A program made the translations under genes and the position numbers. DNA of 64,000 bases from Pseudomonas sp. SLFW (lineage in GTDB: Bacteria > Pseudomonadota > Gammaproteobacteria > Pseudomonadales > Pseudomonadaceae), in assembly GCF_009905615.1 (NCBI RefSeq), contig NZ_JAAAKW010000012.1:100514-164513 (forward strand), in the 5' to 3' direction. This document shows, one piece after another, positions 1 to 8,919 of this stretch. The notes under the pieces are model-generated. The model was not told the origin of the DNA. It searched no databases and saw only the letters and a program-made list of their open reading frames with translations. Each line of letters begins with the position of its first letter. Positions within the stretch are counted from its first letter, which is position 1.

Positions 1-1161
1 GTTGGTGATAAGTGCCTTGTTGGCGGGCACGTTCGAGACTTTTTGCAGGGTCATCAGCGTCGCCATGGACAGGATGTACGGCACCAGATTGGTGACCACC
101 GCGAGGTTCACGAGGGTGTCGAACTGCTTGGCTAGGTCGGGGCTGATGGTCAGCAGGGCCATGGCCGTCTGCATTGCCAGCAGGATCAGCATGCTGATGA
201 TCGGCACCCCGTGTTTGTTGGCCTTGGCGAAGATCGGCAGGAAGTAACCGGTGTCTGCCGAACTCTTGAACACCTGCGCGACGGTGAACTGCCAGCCCAG
301 CAGCGAACCGATGCAGGCCAGGACCATCAACCCCATCACCACGTTGCCGATCAGGGGGGTGAACATCTTGGCGAACACCAGGCCGAAAGGCGCGGTGGAG
401 GACACCAGCTCGGCGTTTTCGACGATGCCTGCAATGACGTTGGTGGACACGATGTAGATCACCGCTGCGCCCAGCGTTCCACCCAGCACGGCAATGGGTA
501 CGTTCTTCTCGGGGTTTTCCACAGCGTCACCGTTGGCGCACGCCGACTCTAGCCCGAGGAACGCCCACAGTGTGATTGCCACCGATGCGCCCGCGGCCTC
601 GTACCAGGTTTTGTCGTGAGGGTTCCAGCCCGCCGCGTAGATGCTGCTGTCGAACCAGAACCAGCCGATGGTCGAGACCAGCACCACCGGCGCGATGACG
701 CCCCACACTGTCACAGCGCCAATCTTGCCGGTAATGCTCGCGCCGCCGAAGTTGGCAAAGGTGGTAATCCACAACAACGCAATCGTTGCGAGGCCGACTT
801 GCACCGCGCCCAGCTTTATATCGAACAGCGTCTGGATATACCCCACCGCCGTAATACTGATGGCCACATTGGCAATCAGTAATGAGAGGCCGTAAGTGTA
901 ATTTGTGATGTAGTTCCCGGATTTACCAAACGTGTACTCGGCATACCCGCCCATGCCCCCCGTCTTGCGACTGAGCATGCCGCAACGCGCGAACGCATAC
1001 GCCAGCGCCAGTGAGCCGGTGGCCGTGATCAGCCAGGAGAGAATTGAAATACCGCCGACTTCGGCGAGTTTGGTGGGCAATAACACAATGCCGGAACCCA
1101 ACATGTTGACGGCCGTCAACATGGTCAGTTGTCCCACGCTCATTTTCTTTGCGACTGACAT
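1..1161 (-). CDS. potE: PotE-like putrescine/ornithine antiporter, 3' end cut off by the window edge
   Basis: Amino acid/polyamine permease of the APC family in the inner membrane. The 387 residues present match the E. coli PotE pattern closely from the start: TKLAEVGGISILSWL near residue 30, KTGGMGGYAEYTFGKSGNY near 66, and WAFLGLESACANGD near 180. PotE proteins are about 440 residues, so roughly the last 50 lie outside. PotE exchanges putrescine for ornithine and usually pairs with ornithine decarboxylase, which would lie beyond the left edge. The start at 1161 gives MSVAKKMSVGQ; a second ATG six codons later is possible. Exact substrate is inferred from similarity only. Confidence 0.85.
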   Translation of the reverse strand, partial: MSVAKKMSVGQLTMLTAVNMLGSGIVLLPTKLAEVGGISILSWLITATGSLALAYAFARCGMLSRKTGGMGGYAEYTFGKSGNYITNYTYGLSLLIANVAISITAVGYIQTLFDIKLGAVQVGLATIALLWITTFANFGGASITGKIGAVTVWGVIAPVVLVSTIGWFWFDSSIYAAGWNPHDKTWYEAAGASVAITLWAFLGLESACANGDAVENPEKNVPIAVLGGTLGAAVIYIVSTNVIAGIVENAELVSSTAPFGLVFAKMFTPLIGNVVMGLMVLACIGSLLGWQFTVAQVFKSSADTGYFLPIFAKANKHGVPIISMLILLAMQTAMALLTISPDLAKQFDTLVNLAVVTNLVPYILSMATLMTLQKVSNVPANKALITN

Positions 1162-1382
1162 TCCGTTGCCTCATTAAGATGAACTGAGAGGCTTTAGCTA
1201 TAGCAAAGGTTTGTTACTAAGCAAGAAAGTCAGACTTTATCAGCAAGTAGCGAAGAGCCATCTATTACATAACTTCGCAATAAGTAGCGACGTGAATGGC
1301 CGTGTTTGAATAGGACAGAAATCGCTCGAATGGATCGATTATCCAGACGGAGTGAACGGGCTGTCTGGGTCCGGCTTGCCGA

Positions 1383-1408
1383 CGGCAGCGATTTCAAGAT
1401 CGCTGCCG
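1383..1408 (-). terminator. Hairpin after surE
   Basis: A perfect 10-base inverted repeat (CGGCAGCGAT ... ATCGCTGCCG) with a 6-base loop lies 16 bases past the surE stop. No clear T-run follows on the minus strand, so termination strength is uncertain. Confidence 0.5.
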
Positions 1409-1423
1409 CCAGCAAACTGCGCA

Positions 1424-2197
1424 CTATTGAGGAAGGCTGTCTTTCAAGCGTTCCATTACATCGTGATCGGTGCGCTCGAAACGCAACGGCGTGGCGGAGA
1501 TCCCGCCATGGGTCACGACGAAGGTTTCGCTGTCGTCGAAATCGGACCGTTCGTGACGGTCGATGTTGAGCCAGTAGTAACCCTGCTCGCGCATGTCGGT
1601 GCGCTGGGTGATGTTCAGGCCGTCCATGCGGCCGATGCCTTGGCGGGTGATCTGCAACGGCCCGGCCTCTCGCGGCTCGACGTCCGGGAAATTTACGTTG
1701 ATACAAACGTCAGCGGCCCATTCCAGGCTGATCAATCGGCGAATCACGTCAGGCGCCAACGCGCGGGCAGTGCCCCACTTCACCGCATCGCGACGAGTGA
1801 AAAACTGGCTCAGGGCAATCGACGGCACCCCCATCAGCAGGCCGGCCATCGCGGCGCCGACGGTGCCGGAGAACATGGTTTCGACGCCGAGGTTCGCGCC
1901 TTTGTTGATGCCCGAGAGCAGCAGCTGCGGCGGTTTTTCCATCAACTGACGGATACCAATGGCCACGCAATCCGCTGGTGTGCCCGACACCGAAAAACGT
2001 CGCTCGCCTCGGGCTTTCACTCGCAAGGGATGATGAAGGCTGAGGGCATGGGAGATCCCGCTCTGATCCTGCTCCGGTGCGACGACCCAGACTTCATCGG
2101 CCAACTCCCGCGCCACCGCTTCCAGGACTTCAAGCCCCGGTGCGTCAATGCCGTCGTCGTTGGTGATCAGGATGCTTGCGATACGCGGATGGGACAT
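1424..2197 (-). CDS. surE: SurE-family 5'/3'-nucleotidase
   Basis: Survival protein E phosphatase, 257 residues, acting on nucleoside monophosphates in the cytoplasm with a divalent metal. The metal-binding signature ITNDDG is at residues 11-16, followed by PEQDQSGISHALSL and LLLSGINKGANLG, all classic SurE motifs. A longer frame runs to 2266, but the ATG at 2197 begins the conserved domain directly and has AAGGAGA at proper spacing upstream. The canonical Pseudomonas surE lies with pcm-nlpD-rpoS. None of those is here, so this is probably a second, stand-alone copy. Confidence 0.9.
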   Translation of the reverse strand: MSHPRIASILITNDDGIDAPGLEVLEAVARELADEVWVVAPEQDQSGISHALSLHHPLRVKARGERRFSVSGTPADCVAIGIRQLMEKPPQLLLSGINKGANLGVETMFSGTVGAAMAGLLMGVPSIALSQFFTRRDAVKWGTARALAPDVIRRLISLEWAADVCINVNFPDVEPREAGPLQITRQGIGRMDGLNITQRTDMREQGYYWLNIDRHERSDFDDSETFVVTHGGISATPLRFERTDHDVMERLKDSLPQ

Positions 2198-2266
2198 GCG
2201 GGGTCTCCTTGGCAGAGGATGGATGTTTCGAAAGAGGTCACAACTTTCAGACAACGATGTGAGCAC

Positions 2267-2357
2267 CTGCAGGAGCGAATTTATTCGCGATTGACCGTTA
2301 CATTCGGCACAACTCTGTCGCCTGAAACATCTTCGCGAATGAATTCGCTCCTACAGG
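2267..2357. repeat. REPIN (inverted REP pair)
   Basis: Two REP sequences face each other: CAGGAGCGAATTTATTCGCGA at the left and TTCGCGAATGAATTCGCTCC at the right, about 41 bases apart. The same layout recurs at 3899, 19551 and 48865. REPINs are known non-autonomous elements moved by RAYT transposases; none is encoded in this window. Confidence 0.85.
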
Positions 2358-2390
2358 ATTCGGTGTCAGACGACATTTTTTGCAAAAACT

Positions 2391-3227
2391 TCAAACAAAC
2401 AACGTGAACAGCGCAAATCCGGCGTACCAGACGATGGCCGCGCGGATCAGCAATTCCCAGAGCACGTCCAGGCTGTTTACCCCCTCTACGCCCACCACCG
2501 GCGCAGGCACTTCGCCCGCCACGCAACCGACCTTTGTGATCAGGGCTGATGCGCTGATGTTCCAGTTCAGCAACTCACTGAGCATCACACGACTGACCGC
2601 GACGAAATTCCCCACCAACGCAAAGCTCGCGGCCAGTAAACGCACCGGCACCCAATCGAAGGCGTGGCGCAACTGCGTGGCCGTTTCAATCAGCGCAGGC
2701 GTCTTGCCGCGTTCGGAGGCCAGTGCCAGCAGTCGGTAAGCCAGCGCGGCCACAGGCCCCAGCACGAAGTACCAGAAAATGACGGCGAAAAAGCCCTGAT
2801 AGACCTGCCACAGCAAATAGGTTTGCACGCCGCCGAGCAGCTCTTCTTCATTCTCGGCCTGCACGCCCAAATCACGATCCGCGACCAGCACCGCGGCCTC
2901 TTGATCCCCGCGCCGGCAGGCGTCGCGGAACGATCCCAGGTTGGCTTTGATATCGCCGCGCCCCAGGCTGTAGATCAGCACCCACAGATGAATCGGCAGT
3001 GCCAGCCAGCCATAGGCCACCGAGCTGACAATCACCAACACCAGCGCCAACACGAGGCATGGCAGCAGCACCGTCAGCGTCAGAATCCACCAAGGACGTT
3101 TAGCCGTACGGGGATTGGATTCAAGCCGCCCCAACTGATTGAGCCAGGAGGCATCACGCTGAACACGCTGCCGCAGTGCAGAAAACTTCTCGATCCACAC
3201 GGCCAACAGCAACACCAGAAAACTCAT
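2391..3227 (-). CDS. ampE: AmpE, inner-membrane regulatory signalling protein
   Basis: 278 residues, the usual AmpE length, with an N-terminal hydrophobic segment, a basic stretch, two adjacent membrane segments around residues 50-85, a cytoplasmic-looking region, and more membrane segments toward the C-terminus. It is the second gene of ampDE, 15 bases downstream of ampD. AAGGAG lies at correct spacing for the ATG at 3227, and a GTG one codon earlier is too close to it. AmpE is implicated in beta-lactamase induction alongside AmpD; its molecular action is unsettled. Confidence 0.92.
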   Translation of the reverse strand: MSFLVLLLAVWIEKFSALRQRVQRDASWLNQLGRLESNPRTAKRPWWILTLTVLLPCLVLALVLVIVSSVAYGWLALPIHLWVLIYSLGRGDIKANLGSFRDACRRGDQEAAVLVADRDLGVQAENEEELLGGVQTYLLWQVYQGFFAVIFWYFVLGPVAALAYRLLALASERGKTPALIETATQLRHAFDWVPVRLLAASFALVGNFVAVSRVMLSELLNWNISASALITKVGCVAGEVPAPVVGVEGVNSLDVLWELLIRAAIVWYAGFALFTLFV

Positions 3228-3242
3228 CACCTGCTCCTTGAT

Positions 3243-3791
3243 TCAGTCCTGCAATGCCGAACGAAAACGCGACCAGTCAAAACACGGGCCCGGATCGGTT
3301 TTGCGACCTGGCGCAATGTCGCTGTGCCCGGTAATCCGTTGTGTCGTGATCGCAGGCCAGGCCAGCTGTAACTGCCGGGTCAACGCGCTCAGCGTTTCGT
3401 ATTGCGCATCGGTGAAAGGCTGATCGTCAGTGCCTTCAAGCTCGATGCCGATGGAGAAATCGTTGCACGTCTCGCGGCCCTCGAACACGGAAACCCCAGC
3501 GTGCCAGGCACGATCAAGGCAAGAGACGAACTGGGTCAGCTCGCCATCACGCTCGATCAGAAAATGCGCGGAAACCCGCAGCTCAGCGATGCCCTCAAAG
3601 TAAGGGTGCTCTGTGACATCCAGCCGGTTTTGAAAGAATTGCTGAACCTTGCCCGTCTTGAACTGAGCAGGCGGCAGGCTGATGTTGTGGATCACCAGCA
3701 GCGAGATTTCCGCGTCGGGGCGAGCATTGAAATTCGGCGAAGGACAAAAGTGCGCGCCGTGGCACCAGCCGGTGGCGGGGTCCAATTGCAT
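3243..3791 (-). CDS. ampD: AmpD, cytosolic 1,6-anhydro-N-acetylmuramyl-L-alanine amidase
   Basis: 182-residue zinc amidase that removes the stem peptide from anhydro-muropeptides during cell-wall recycling. This lowers the pool that activates AmpR and so keeps AmpC beta-lactamase low. Zinc ligands are visible as H35 (VIHNISLP), H156 (ITGHSDIA) and D166, with K164 in GRKTDPGPCF. There is no signal peptide, which fits the cytosolic AmpD rather than the AmiD/AmpDh types. AAGGA lies before the ATG. First gene of ampDE. No catalytic residue is missing, so it should be functional. Confidence 0.95.
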   Translation of the reverse strand: MQLDPATGWCHGAHFCPSPNFNARPDAEISLLVIHNISLPPAQFKTGKVQQFFQNRLDVTEHPYFEGIAELRVSAHFLIERDGELTQFVSCLDRAWHAGVSVFEGRETCNDFSIGIELEGTDDQPFTDAQYETLSALTRQLQLAWPAITTQRITGHSDIAPGRKTDPGPCFDWSRFRSALQD

Positions 3792-3898
3792 GAAGGGTCC
3801 TTAAAGCGTGAATCGACAGCGGCCAGTATGCCCGCGATGAGAGGGGATGTGGGAGTCGGGAACAGGCAACGTGCATCCGAATGAATCACCTGCGCCCT

Positions 3899-3991
3899 TG
3901 TAGGAGTGAGCTTGCTCGCGAAGAGGCACTTACATCCGCAGTAGCTTTAGCGTCAGAAGATCCGTCATCGCGAGCAAGCTCACTCCTACAG
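3899..3991. repeat. REPIN (inverted REP pair)
   Basis: TGTAGGAGTGAGCTTGCTCG on the left is mirrored by CGAGCAAGCTCACTCCTACA on the right across about 45 bases, between ampD and the DUF1631 gene. Its arms are nearly identical to those at 19551-19640, so both belong to the same REP subfamily. Confidence 0.88.
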
Positions 3992-4007
3992 GGACAAGTC
4001 CGCCTCA

Positions 4008-6266
4008 TCAGCCCTTGAGCTTGCGCAGATTCCCCAGCACCGACTCCAGCGCCCGGTCGAACAGCAGCGAGTCATCCAGCACTCGAATCGTCCCGCGACG
4101 AAACTCGACCGCCAGCCCCATGCGCGTCTTCTCCAGCACTTTCATGCCGGTCCGGTTGACGAACACGTAACGCCCGCTCGGCTCCACGATAGCCGCGAGC
4201 TTGCAGCGCAGCTTGTGGTCTTCGTCTTCCTGAATCTCGACCCAACTGCCCAGACGCAGCTTGTCGACCTGCAACAAGCCTTCGTCGTTCTCCGGCAGAT
4301 GCAGTGAAGGCTCGCTCAGCACTTGCTCGCCTGGCGCGACCAGCACGATTTCTTCGACCACCGCCATCATCGAAGGCCCGTCGGAGGATTCGTCATAGAC
4401 AGGTTCAAGCTGCTCGGCGGCTGCAATTTCTTCCGGCGTACGCGCAACGTGATTGAACGCCTGCACATGCAACGCTTCGAGTTGACTGAAAAACTCACTG
4501 GTGGCGAACGGGTCAAACGCCGCACTGCTGAGGCCATCGCGCAACGACTTGAGCAGCCCCGGCACGAGCTCCAACAGCTTCTGACGAGCATCGGCTTCGT
4601 CGTGAGGCTCGACACTCCAGATCAGATCGTCCATCGCCTGCAAACCGGCCTTCCACTCGCCGGATTGCTCGCCGTGCTTGAGGCACGTCAGCAGCAGCAC
4701 TTTGCTCCAGGCCTCCTGCAACAGCCGCACGACCACTTCAGGCAGGGTCTTGCCGAGCAGACGATCATTGAGCGCTTGCTGCACCCGCTGACGCGCCAAC
4801 TCTGCCAGCGCCCGGCCCTCTTCGGCATCGCGGGTACGCTGTTCAAGCAATTCGCTGCGACGACGCTCGTCGCTGGTGAAGGCGAGAAAATCCACCAACA
4901 GCTCGGTGAAGATCGCCGGATCGTCAACGAAGTCATGCAACAGGCGCTGCACGATTTGATCGATACGGGTGTAGAGCGAGTCCCGCTGGCTGTCGTCACG
5001 CCCGCCCCAGCCCAACGCAGCCGAGGCGATTTCGTTGAGCAGACGGCGCGCCGGGTGGCTGCCACGGCTGAAAAAGCTCTTGTCGATGACGGCGACTTTG
5101 AGCATCGGAATCTGCAAGCGGCCAATCAGTGCGCGCAGCGAACTCGGCAGATTGCGGTCGTCGAGAATGAATTCGAACAGCATCGACACCAGGTTGATCA
5201 CGTCCTCATCGACCGTGCCCACGGTGCGGAATTTGCCACTGCGCGCACTGACGCGGCTGATCAACTGCTCCAGTTGAGCACGCAGATCAAAATCATCCGG
5301 CACCTCGGCGCGCGGCACGTGCTGCTGCAAATGGGACAGCAGACGCAGCAGGTCCGGGCTGGAAATCGGCCGACTGTCGGCGGAGGCATTGGCCGGGCGC
5401 GGCGTCAGGTTGCCACGCACATGCACCAGCAATTCCTGCAACGCCGAAAACACTTCCTGCACGCTCTTGTCGAGCTTTTCGGCAGCCTGAACCAGCGCGG
5501 CACTGTCAGCCCGTTGCGCCTCGCCCGTCGGCGCAGCGCTGGAAGACCGATCCGTCGAGCGACGCGACGGCAGCACTTTCAAATCCGGCAACACACCGGC
5601 GGCGATCAACAATTGGTTGGCGGCTTCGTACAACTGATCGGCGTCGGCCAGCGCGTACTTCTCGAACAGCTTGAGGATGATCAGCTTGACCTTGATTTCA
5701 ACGCCCAGATTCCGACCCGCCTGCAAGAAGAAATCGCACAGCAGTGTAGGACCCAGCGGATTGGTTTCGTCGGTGACGGGCTGAGGGATCAGCTCATTGA
5801 GGCGCGTGGTCAACTGACTCAGGGCCACGCCGTCGCGGTTGACCACCTTGGTCACCATCGCATCGACGGCCACCGTACGCTCAAGGTCGTCATTGTGGAC
5901 CAGCGCAAGTTTGTCGAAGGACACAGGCTCGTTGAGGATCGGCTCAGAGATTTCGTACTGGCCAAGGCGCAGAAATGATTCGAAGAATTTGTCGAGGAAA
6001 TTGCGCTCGATGCTCTTTCGCTTGAGCCGCAGGTCGCGCATGGCCTCGAAGAAGATGTTCTGCTCGGCATTGTTATGCGCCCGATCAGCCATCTCGAACA
6101 GCGTGTCGTCGGCGTTATCGAACAGGGTTTGCAGGCTTTCTTTCAGCTGCTGCGCGGCCTTGTCGCGCACTTGCAGGAGGACGACGGGCAGCCGAGCGAC
6201 AGGCGAAGACCCCGGCTGATCCGGACCCGACTTGCTCAAAGGCACTACTTTACCGTCGTTCTGCAT
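4008..6266 (-). CDS. DUF1631 family protein
   Basis: 752-residue soluble protein of unknown function, matching the DUF1631 family found next to nadC and ampD in pseudomonads. It is largely helical and acidic, without a signal peptide or membrane segments. The last ~85 residues (LRLGSWVEIQEDEDHKLRC ... YVFVNRTGMKVLEK) look like a small beta-barrel resembling PilZ-type domains, which hints at, but does not prove, c-di-GMP-related work. The frame continues to 6314, but the ATG at 6266 has AGGGG upstream and starts MQNDGKVVPLSK, so I prefer it. Transcribed divergently from nadC. Confidence 0.85.
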   Translation of the reverse strand: MQNDGKVVPLSKSGPDQPGSSPVARLPVVLLQVRDKAAQQLKESLQTLFDNADDTLFEMADRAHNNAEQNIFFEAMRDLRLKRKSIERNFLDKFFESFLRLGQYEISEPILNEPVSFDKLALVHNDDLERTVAVDAMVTKVVNRDGVALSQLTTRLNELIPQPVTDETNPLGPTLLCDFFLQAGRNLGVEIKVKLIILKLFEKYALADADQLYEAANQLLIAAGVLPDLKVLPSRRSTDRSSSAAPTGEAQRADSAALVQAAEKLDKSVQEVFSALQELLVHVRGNLTPRPANASADSRPISSPDLLRLLSHLQQHVPRAEVPDDFDLRAQLEQLISRVSARSGKFRTVGTVDEDVINLVSMLFEFILDDRNLPSSLRALIGRLQIPMLKVAVIDKSFFSRGSHPARRLLNEIASAALGWGGRDDSQRDSLYTRIDQIVQRLLHDFVDDPAIFTELLVDFLAFTSDERRRSELLEQRTRDAEEGRALAELARQRVQQALNDRLLGKTLPEVVVRLLQEAWSKVLLLTCLKHGEQSGEWKAGLQAMDDLIWSVEPHDEADARQKLLELVPGLLKSLRDGLSSAAFDPFATSEFFSQLEALHVQAFNHVARTPEEIAAAEQLEPVYDESSDGPSMMAVVEEIVLVAPGEQVLSEPSLHLPENDEGLLQVDKLRLGSWVEIQEDEDHKLRCKLAAIVEPSGRYVFVNRTGMKVLEKTRMGLAVEFRRGTIRVLDDSLLFDRALESVLGNLRKLKG

Positions 6267-6653
6267 CAAGGACCCCTCGTCAAACTCAACCAAATCAGCC
6301 ACTGCAACAGCCATAACCTGATCGCCAGTGGAGGCTTAACCTCCACATGGACGGATCGCGCAATGTGTAGTCCCTGGGGTGTACAGGCAGAACGTCAAAC
6401 CTATGACGTCAAATACAAGGCGAAGTATCTTTCAAAATTTGTCCGCTAGCCAGCGGTGTCTTCGCCCCTCCAGGAATATAGGTGTGGGCAAAGGCTTACG
6501 TGAGCCGATAGACCACGGAAATCCCGTTCCATCGCATCAACGGCAAAAAAACCGACAAAGTGCAGGTCATGCATTCATTTGAGGGGTGAGAGACAGGTGG
6601 GTTGGTACAGGCGACTGCCTTATACTCCGGGCACTTAGTAAGTGGAGTCCGAT
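6267..6653. promoter_or_regulatory. Divergent DUF1631/nadC promoter region
   Basis: 387 bases without a convincing gene. The nadC side has a good -10 (TATACT, 6621-6626) 28 bases before the ATG, but no clear -35. The middle (about 6385-6440) is AT-rich and contains CCTATGACGTCAAAT. I see no repeat, RNA gene or riboswitch fold I could defend. Confidence 0.4.
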
Positions 6654-7502
6654 ATGCCGAATCTACGTCTTGCCTCGCTGACCGCCGAAATCGAAGCCAA
6701 CGTGCGCCGTGCGTTGCTCGAAGACGTAGGCAGTGGCGACATCACCGCCCAACTGATCCCCGCCGAGCGACTGGCCAAGGCCACCATCATCTCCCGCGAC
6801 GACGCAGTGATCGCAGGCACAGCGTGGGTCGACAGCGTGTTTCGTCAGTTGGATCAGCGCGTCGCGGTGCATTGGCAAGTCGCCGACGGCGATCGGGTCA
6901 AACCCAATCAGGCCCTCTTCCACCTCGAAGGCCCTGCCCGCTCGCTGCTGACTGGCGAACGCAGCGCGCTCAACTTCCTGCAAATGCTCTCCGGCGTCGC
7001 AACCCGCGCCCAGCACTATGCGGACATGGTGGCCGACACCCAGGTCAAACTCCTCGACACCCGCAAAACCCTCCCCGGCCTGCGCCTGGCCCAGAAATAC
7101 GCCGTCACCTGCGGCGGCTGCCACAACCACCGCATCGGCCTGTACGACGCGTTCCTCATCAAGGAAAACCACATTGCAGCCTGCGGCGGCATCGCCCAAG
7201 CCATCGCGGCCGCCCACAAAATCGCCCCCGGCAAACCCGTGGAAATCGAAGTCGAAAGCCTTGATGAATTGAAGCAGGCGCTGGAGGGCGGCGCCGACAT
7301 CGTCATGCTCGACGAACTGAGCCTCGACGACATGCGCGAAGCCGTACGCCTTACAGCGGGTCGCGCCAAGCTTGAAGCCAGCGGCGGGATCACGGACGCG
7401 ACCTTGCGCACGATTGCGGAAACGGGTGTGGATTACATCTCCATCGGGACGTTGACGAAGGATATAAAGGCGGTGGATCTGTCGATGCGCTTGAGCATTT
7501 GA
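6654..7502 (+). CDS. nadC: Nicotinate-nucleotide pyrophosphorylase (carboxylating)
   Basis: 282-residue quinolinate phosphoribosyltransferase: quinolinate + PRPP gives NaMN, CO2 and PPi in de novo NAD synthesis. Family motifs are in order: LLEDVGSGDITAQLIP near residue 20, GERSALNFLQMLSGVAT near 105, the substrate-binding DTRKTLPGLRLAQKYAV near 140, GGCHNHRIGLYDAFLIKENH near 157, and the C-terminal EASGGI and DYISIGTLTK. Start at 6654 is preceded by AGTGGAGT; an upstream in-frame ATG at 6642 has no ribosome site. Monocistronic by spacing. Confidence 0.97.
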   Translation: MPNLRLASLTAEIEANVRRALLEDVGSGDITAQLIPAERLAKATIISRDDAVIAGTAWVDSVFRQLDQRVAVHWQVADGDRVKPNQALFHLEGPARSLLTGERSALNFLQMLSGVATRAQHYADMVADTQVKLLDTRKTLPGLRLAQKYAVTCGGCHNHRIGLYDAFLIKENHIAACGGIAQAIAAAHKIAPGKPVEIEVESLDELKQALEGGADIVMLDELSLDDMREAVRLTAGRAKLEASGGITDATLRTIAETGVDYISIGTLTKDIKAVDLSMRLSI

Positions 7503-7625
7503 CTGAAGCAATAACGTCGCCATCGGGCGTCGCCCCCACCGGCGCCCTGCATCCCCAAAGCATCGTGTTCAAGACGAACGGCCTGCTGCACGGCAGAAAA
7601 TGCGAACTGCCGCACCTTTTCTCAG

Positions 7626-7653
7626 TTGAAAAACCCACTTCTCTCGCTAGAAT
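7626..7653 (+). promoter_or_regulatory. Predicted sigma-70 promoter for the small lipoprotein gene
   Basis: TTGAAA (7626-7631), a 16-base spacer, and TAGAAT (7648-7653) lie about 67 bases before the GTG start at 7720. A perfect dyad AATTTGT-A-ACAAATT follows at 7667-7681, inside the predicted leader. Confidence 0.6.
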
Positions 7654-7719
7654 CGCGAATTATTCAAATTTGTAACAAATTCTAAGAATTGGATTACCAC
7701 TCAGGGAAGGAGAATTTCT

Positions 7720-8139
7720 GTGAAAACAAAAATGCTGTGCGCGCTGGCCATTACCCTCATCTCCGGCTGCGCCTCCATGGGCGGCGAAGACAAATTCAGC
7801 GCCTCTTACGTCCAGTCCCACCTCATCCCGCACAAAACCACGCAAGCCCAAGTTCAGGCCCTCTACGGCGTGCCCGACAGCCAGTCCACCTACTCAGATG
7901 GCAGCTACCGCTGGAGTTACGATAAAACCGGCAACCTGAGCGCCGCCTCGAACCTGGTCGGCTACATCCCCGGCGCAGGCGCCGTCGGCAGCGCGCTGGG
8001 CGTGGCCAGCTCCGCCAACCAAGCCTCCAACGCCGCGTCAACCGCCGCTGGCAAGGTGAATGGCGACGTCGAGAACCACGGGAATAGTCTGAGTATTCAT
8101 TTTGGTAAGGACAGGGTTGTGAGCTACTGGACGCTTTGA
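7720..8139 (+). CDS. Small outer-membrane lipoprotein, BamE/SmpA-like N-terminal part
   Basis: 139 residues. A GTG start has GGAAGGAGA eight bases upstream. A lipoprotein signal ends in the lipobox ISGC (Cys at residue 17). The following HKTTQAQVQALYGVPDSQS and SDGSYRWSYDK resemble the BamE/SmpA fold motif (a T-x-x-x-V ... G-x-P pattern). The second half, GYIPGAGAVGSALGVASSAN, is glycine/alanine-rich and zipper-like. It is not the main BamE by context. Function unknown; the fold assignment is inference. Confidence 0.8.
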   Translation: MKTKMLCALAITLISGCASMGGEDKFSASYVQSHLIPHKTTQAQVQALYGVPDSQSTYSDGSYRWSYDKTGNLSAASNLVGYIPGAGAVGSALGVASSANQASNAASTAAGKVNGDVENHGNSLSIHFGKDRVVSYWTL

Positions 8140-8214
8140 GGTCCCACCCCGAGTCTGGCCGCCAGCTTCTACGGTAACCACGAACTTCACGACCTTTACT
8201 GACACCGTAACGAG

Positions 8215-8242
8215 AAAAGCCCGATCTGCAGATCGGGCTTTT
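8215..8242 (+). terminator. Rho-independent terminator after the lipoprotein gene
   Basis: AAAAGCCCGATCTG/CAGATCGGGCTTTT is a perfect 14-base inverted repeat with T-runs on both strands, 75 bases past the stop. It could also serve the convergent gene at 8311. Confidence 0.9.
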
Positions 8243-8310
8243 CATATCTGTGAATGCCTTTCCTATTGCTCAAAGCTCAACATCGCAAGGGGTTGGGCAA
8301 CGGTCATAAG

Positions 8311-8832
8311 CTACTGCCCCATGATGATCCGATAGCGGCGCTGATATTCCTCGTAGGAAACGTTCTCCTGCATTAGCTTTTGCACTTGCTCGTTCTGGAA
8401 AGCCTCTTTGCTCATCGGCTGAGGCGCACCGGATTGCACGGGGGCTGGTGCATCAGACTGAACACGTGCAGGCGCCGCGGTTGGCGGTTGGTTTCCGAGA
8501 TAGTTCAGCGGCCGAGGCGTCTGTTCCAGACTGCCAAGGCATTGGTACTTGATCGCCACCTGCCAGGCCGAGCATTCCCCAAACCCTCGACGCGCCTGAC
8601 AGGTCTGCGTCTGACCACCGAAGGGTTCAGCGTCCTGGTATCCCCACAGTGCACACTTCGATTTGGCGATGGTGTACGCCTGCTGCTTGTCGACAACGGG
8701 TATTTCAAGACTGTTGAAATCGTAGGCCACATCTATCACCCCATCGGCCCTGCTGCCGCCCGTGGCGTAGAAATCCTTATGGGTGTTGCAGGCTGAAAGC
8801 AAAACGAACACCGCGACCAAAAGCACGCGCAT
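8311..8832 (-). CDS. YecR-like lipoprotein
   Basis: 173 residues with a short lipoprotein signal (lipobox LSAC, Cys near residue 15) and, after it, a conserved-looking domain with four cysteines (KCALWGYQDAEPFGG, TCQARRGFGECSAW, IKYQC) as in YecR-family lipoproteins. The region around 110-140 is proline/alanine-rich and linker-like (PTAAPARVQSDAPAPVQSG), and the last 35 residues are charged and helical. Starts at the ATG in the leader MRVLLVAVFVLLSAC. Role unknown. It lies between the lipoprotein gene at 7720 (convergent) and tRNA-Thr. Confidence 0.78.
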   Translation of the reverse strand: MRVLLVAVFVLLSACNTHKDFYATGGSRADGVIDVAYDFNSLEIPVVDKQQAYTIAKSKCALWGYQDAEPFGGQTQTCQARRGFGECSAWQVAIKYQCLGSLEQTPRPLNYLGNQPPTAAPARVQSDAPAPVQSGAPQPMSKEAFQNEQVQKLMQENVSYEEYQRRYRIIMGQ

Positions 8833-8880
8833 CGGTACATCCTTGTGACGTGAGGTGAATGCTGCACACGCAGCGGATGT

Positions 8881-8912
8881 AAAAAAGCCCGGGGGCTAGC
8901 CCCGGGCTTTGG
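8881..8912 (-). terminator. Terminator after tRNA-Thr (possibly also pilA)
   Basis: AAAGCCCGGGGCTAGCCCCC-type hairpin: AAGCCCGGGG and CCCCGGGCTT flank a short loop, followed on the minus strand by a T-run. It lies 8 bases past the tRNA CCA. As no hairpin separates pilA from the tRNA, it may end both transcripts. Confidence 0.9.
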
Positions 8913-8919
8913 GTGTAGC

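Noticed and set aside
1352..2407. A 351-codon plus-strand frame opposite surE.
   Set aside because: The surE product shows full SurE motifs on the minus strand; this frame is its shadow.
4323..5978. A 551-codon plus-strand frame opposite the DUF1631 gene.
   Set aside because: Antisense shadow: rich in Q, R and H, with no start signal.
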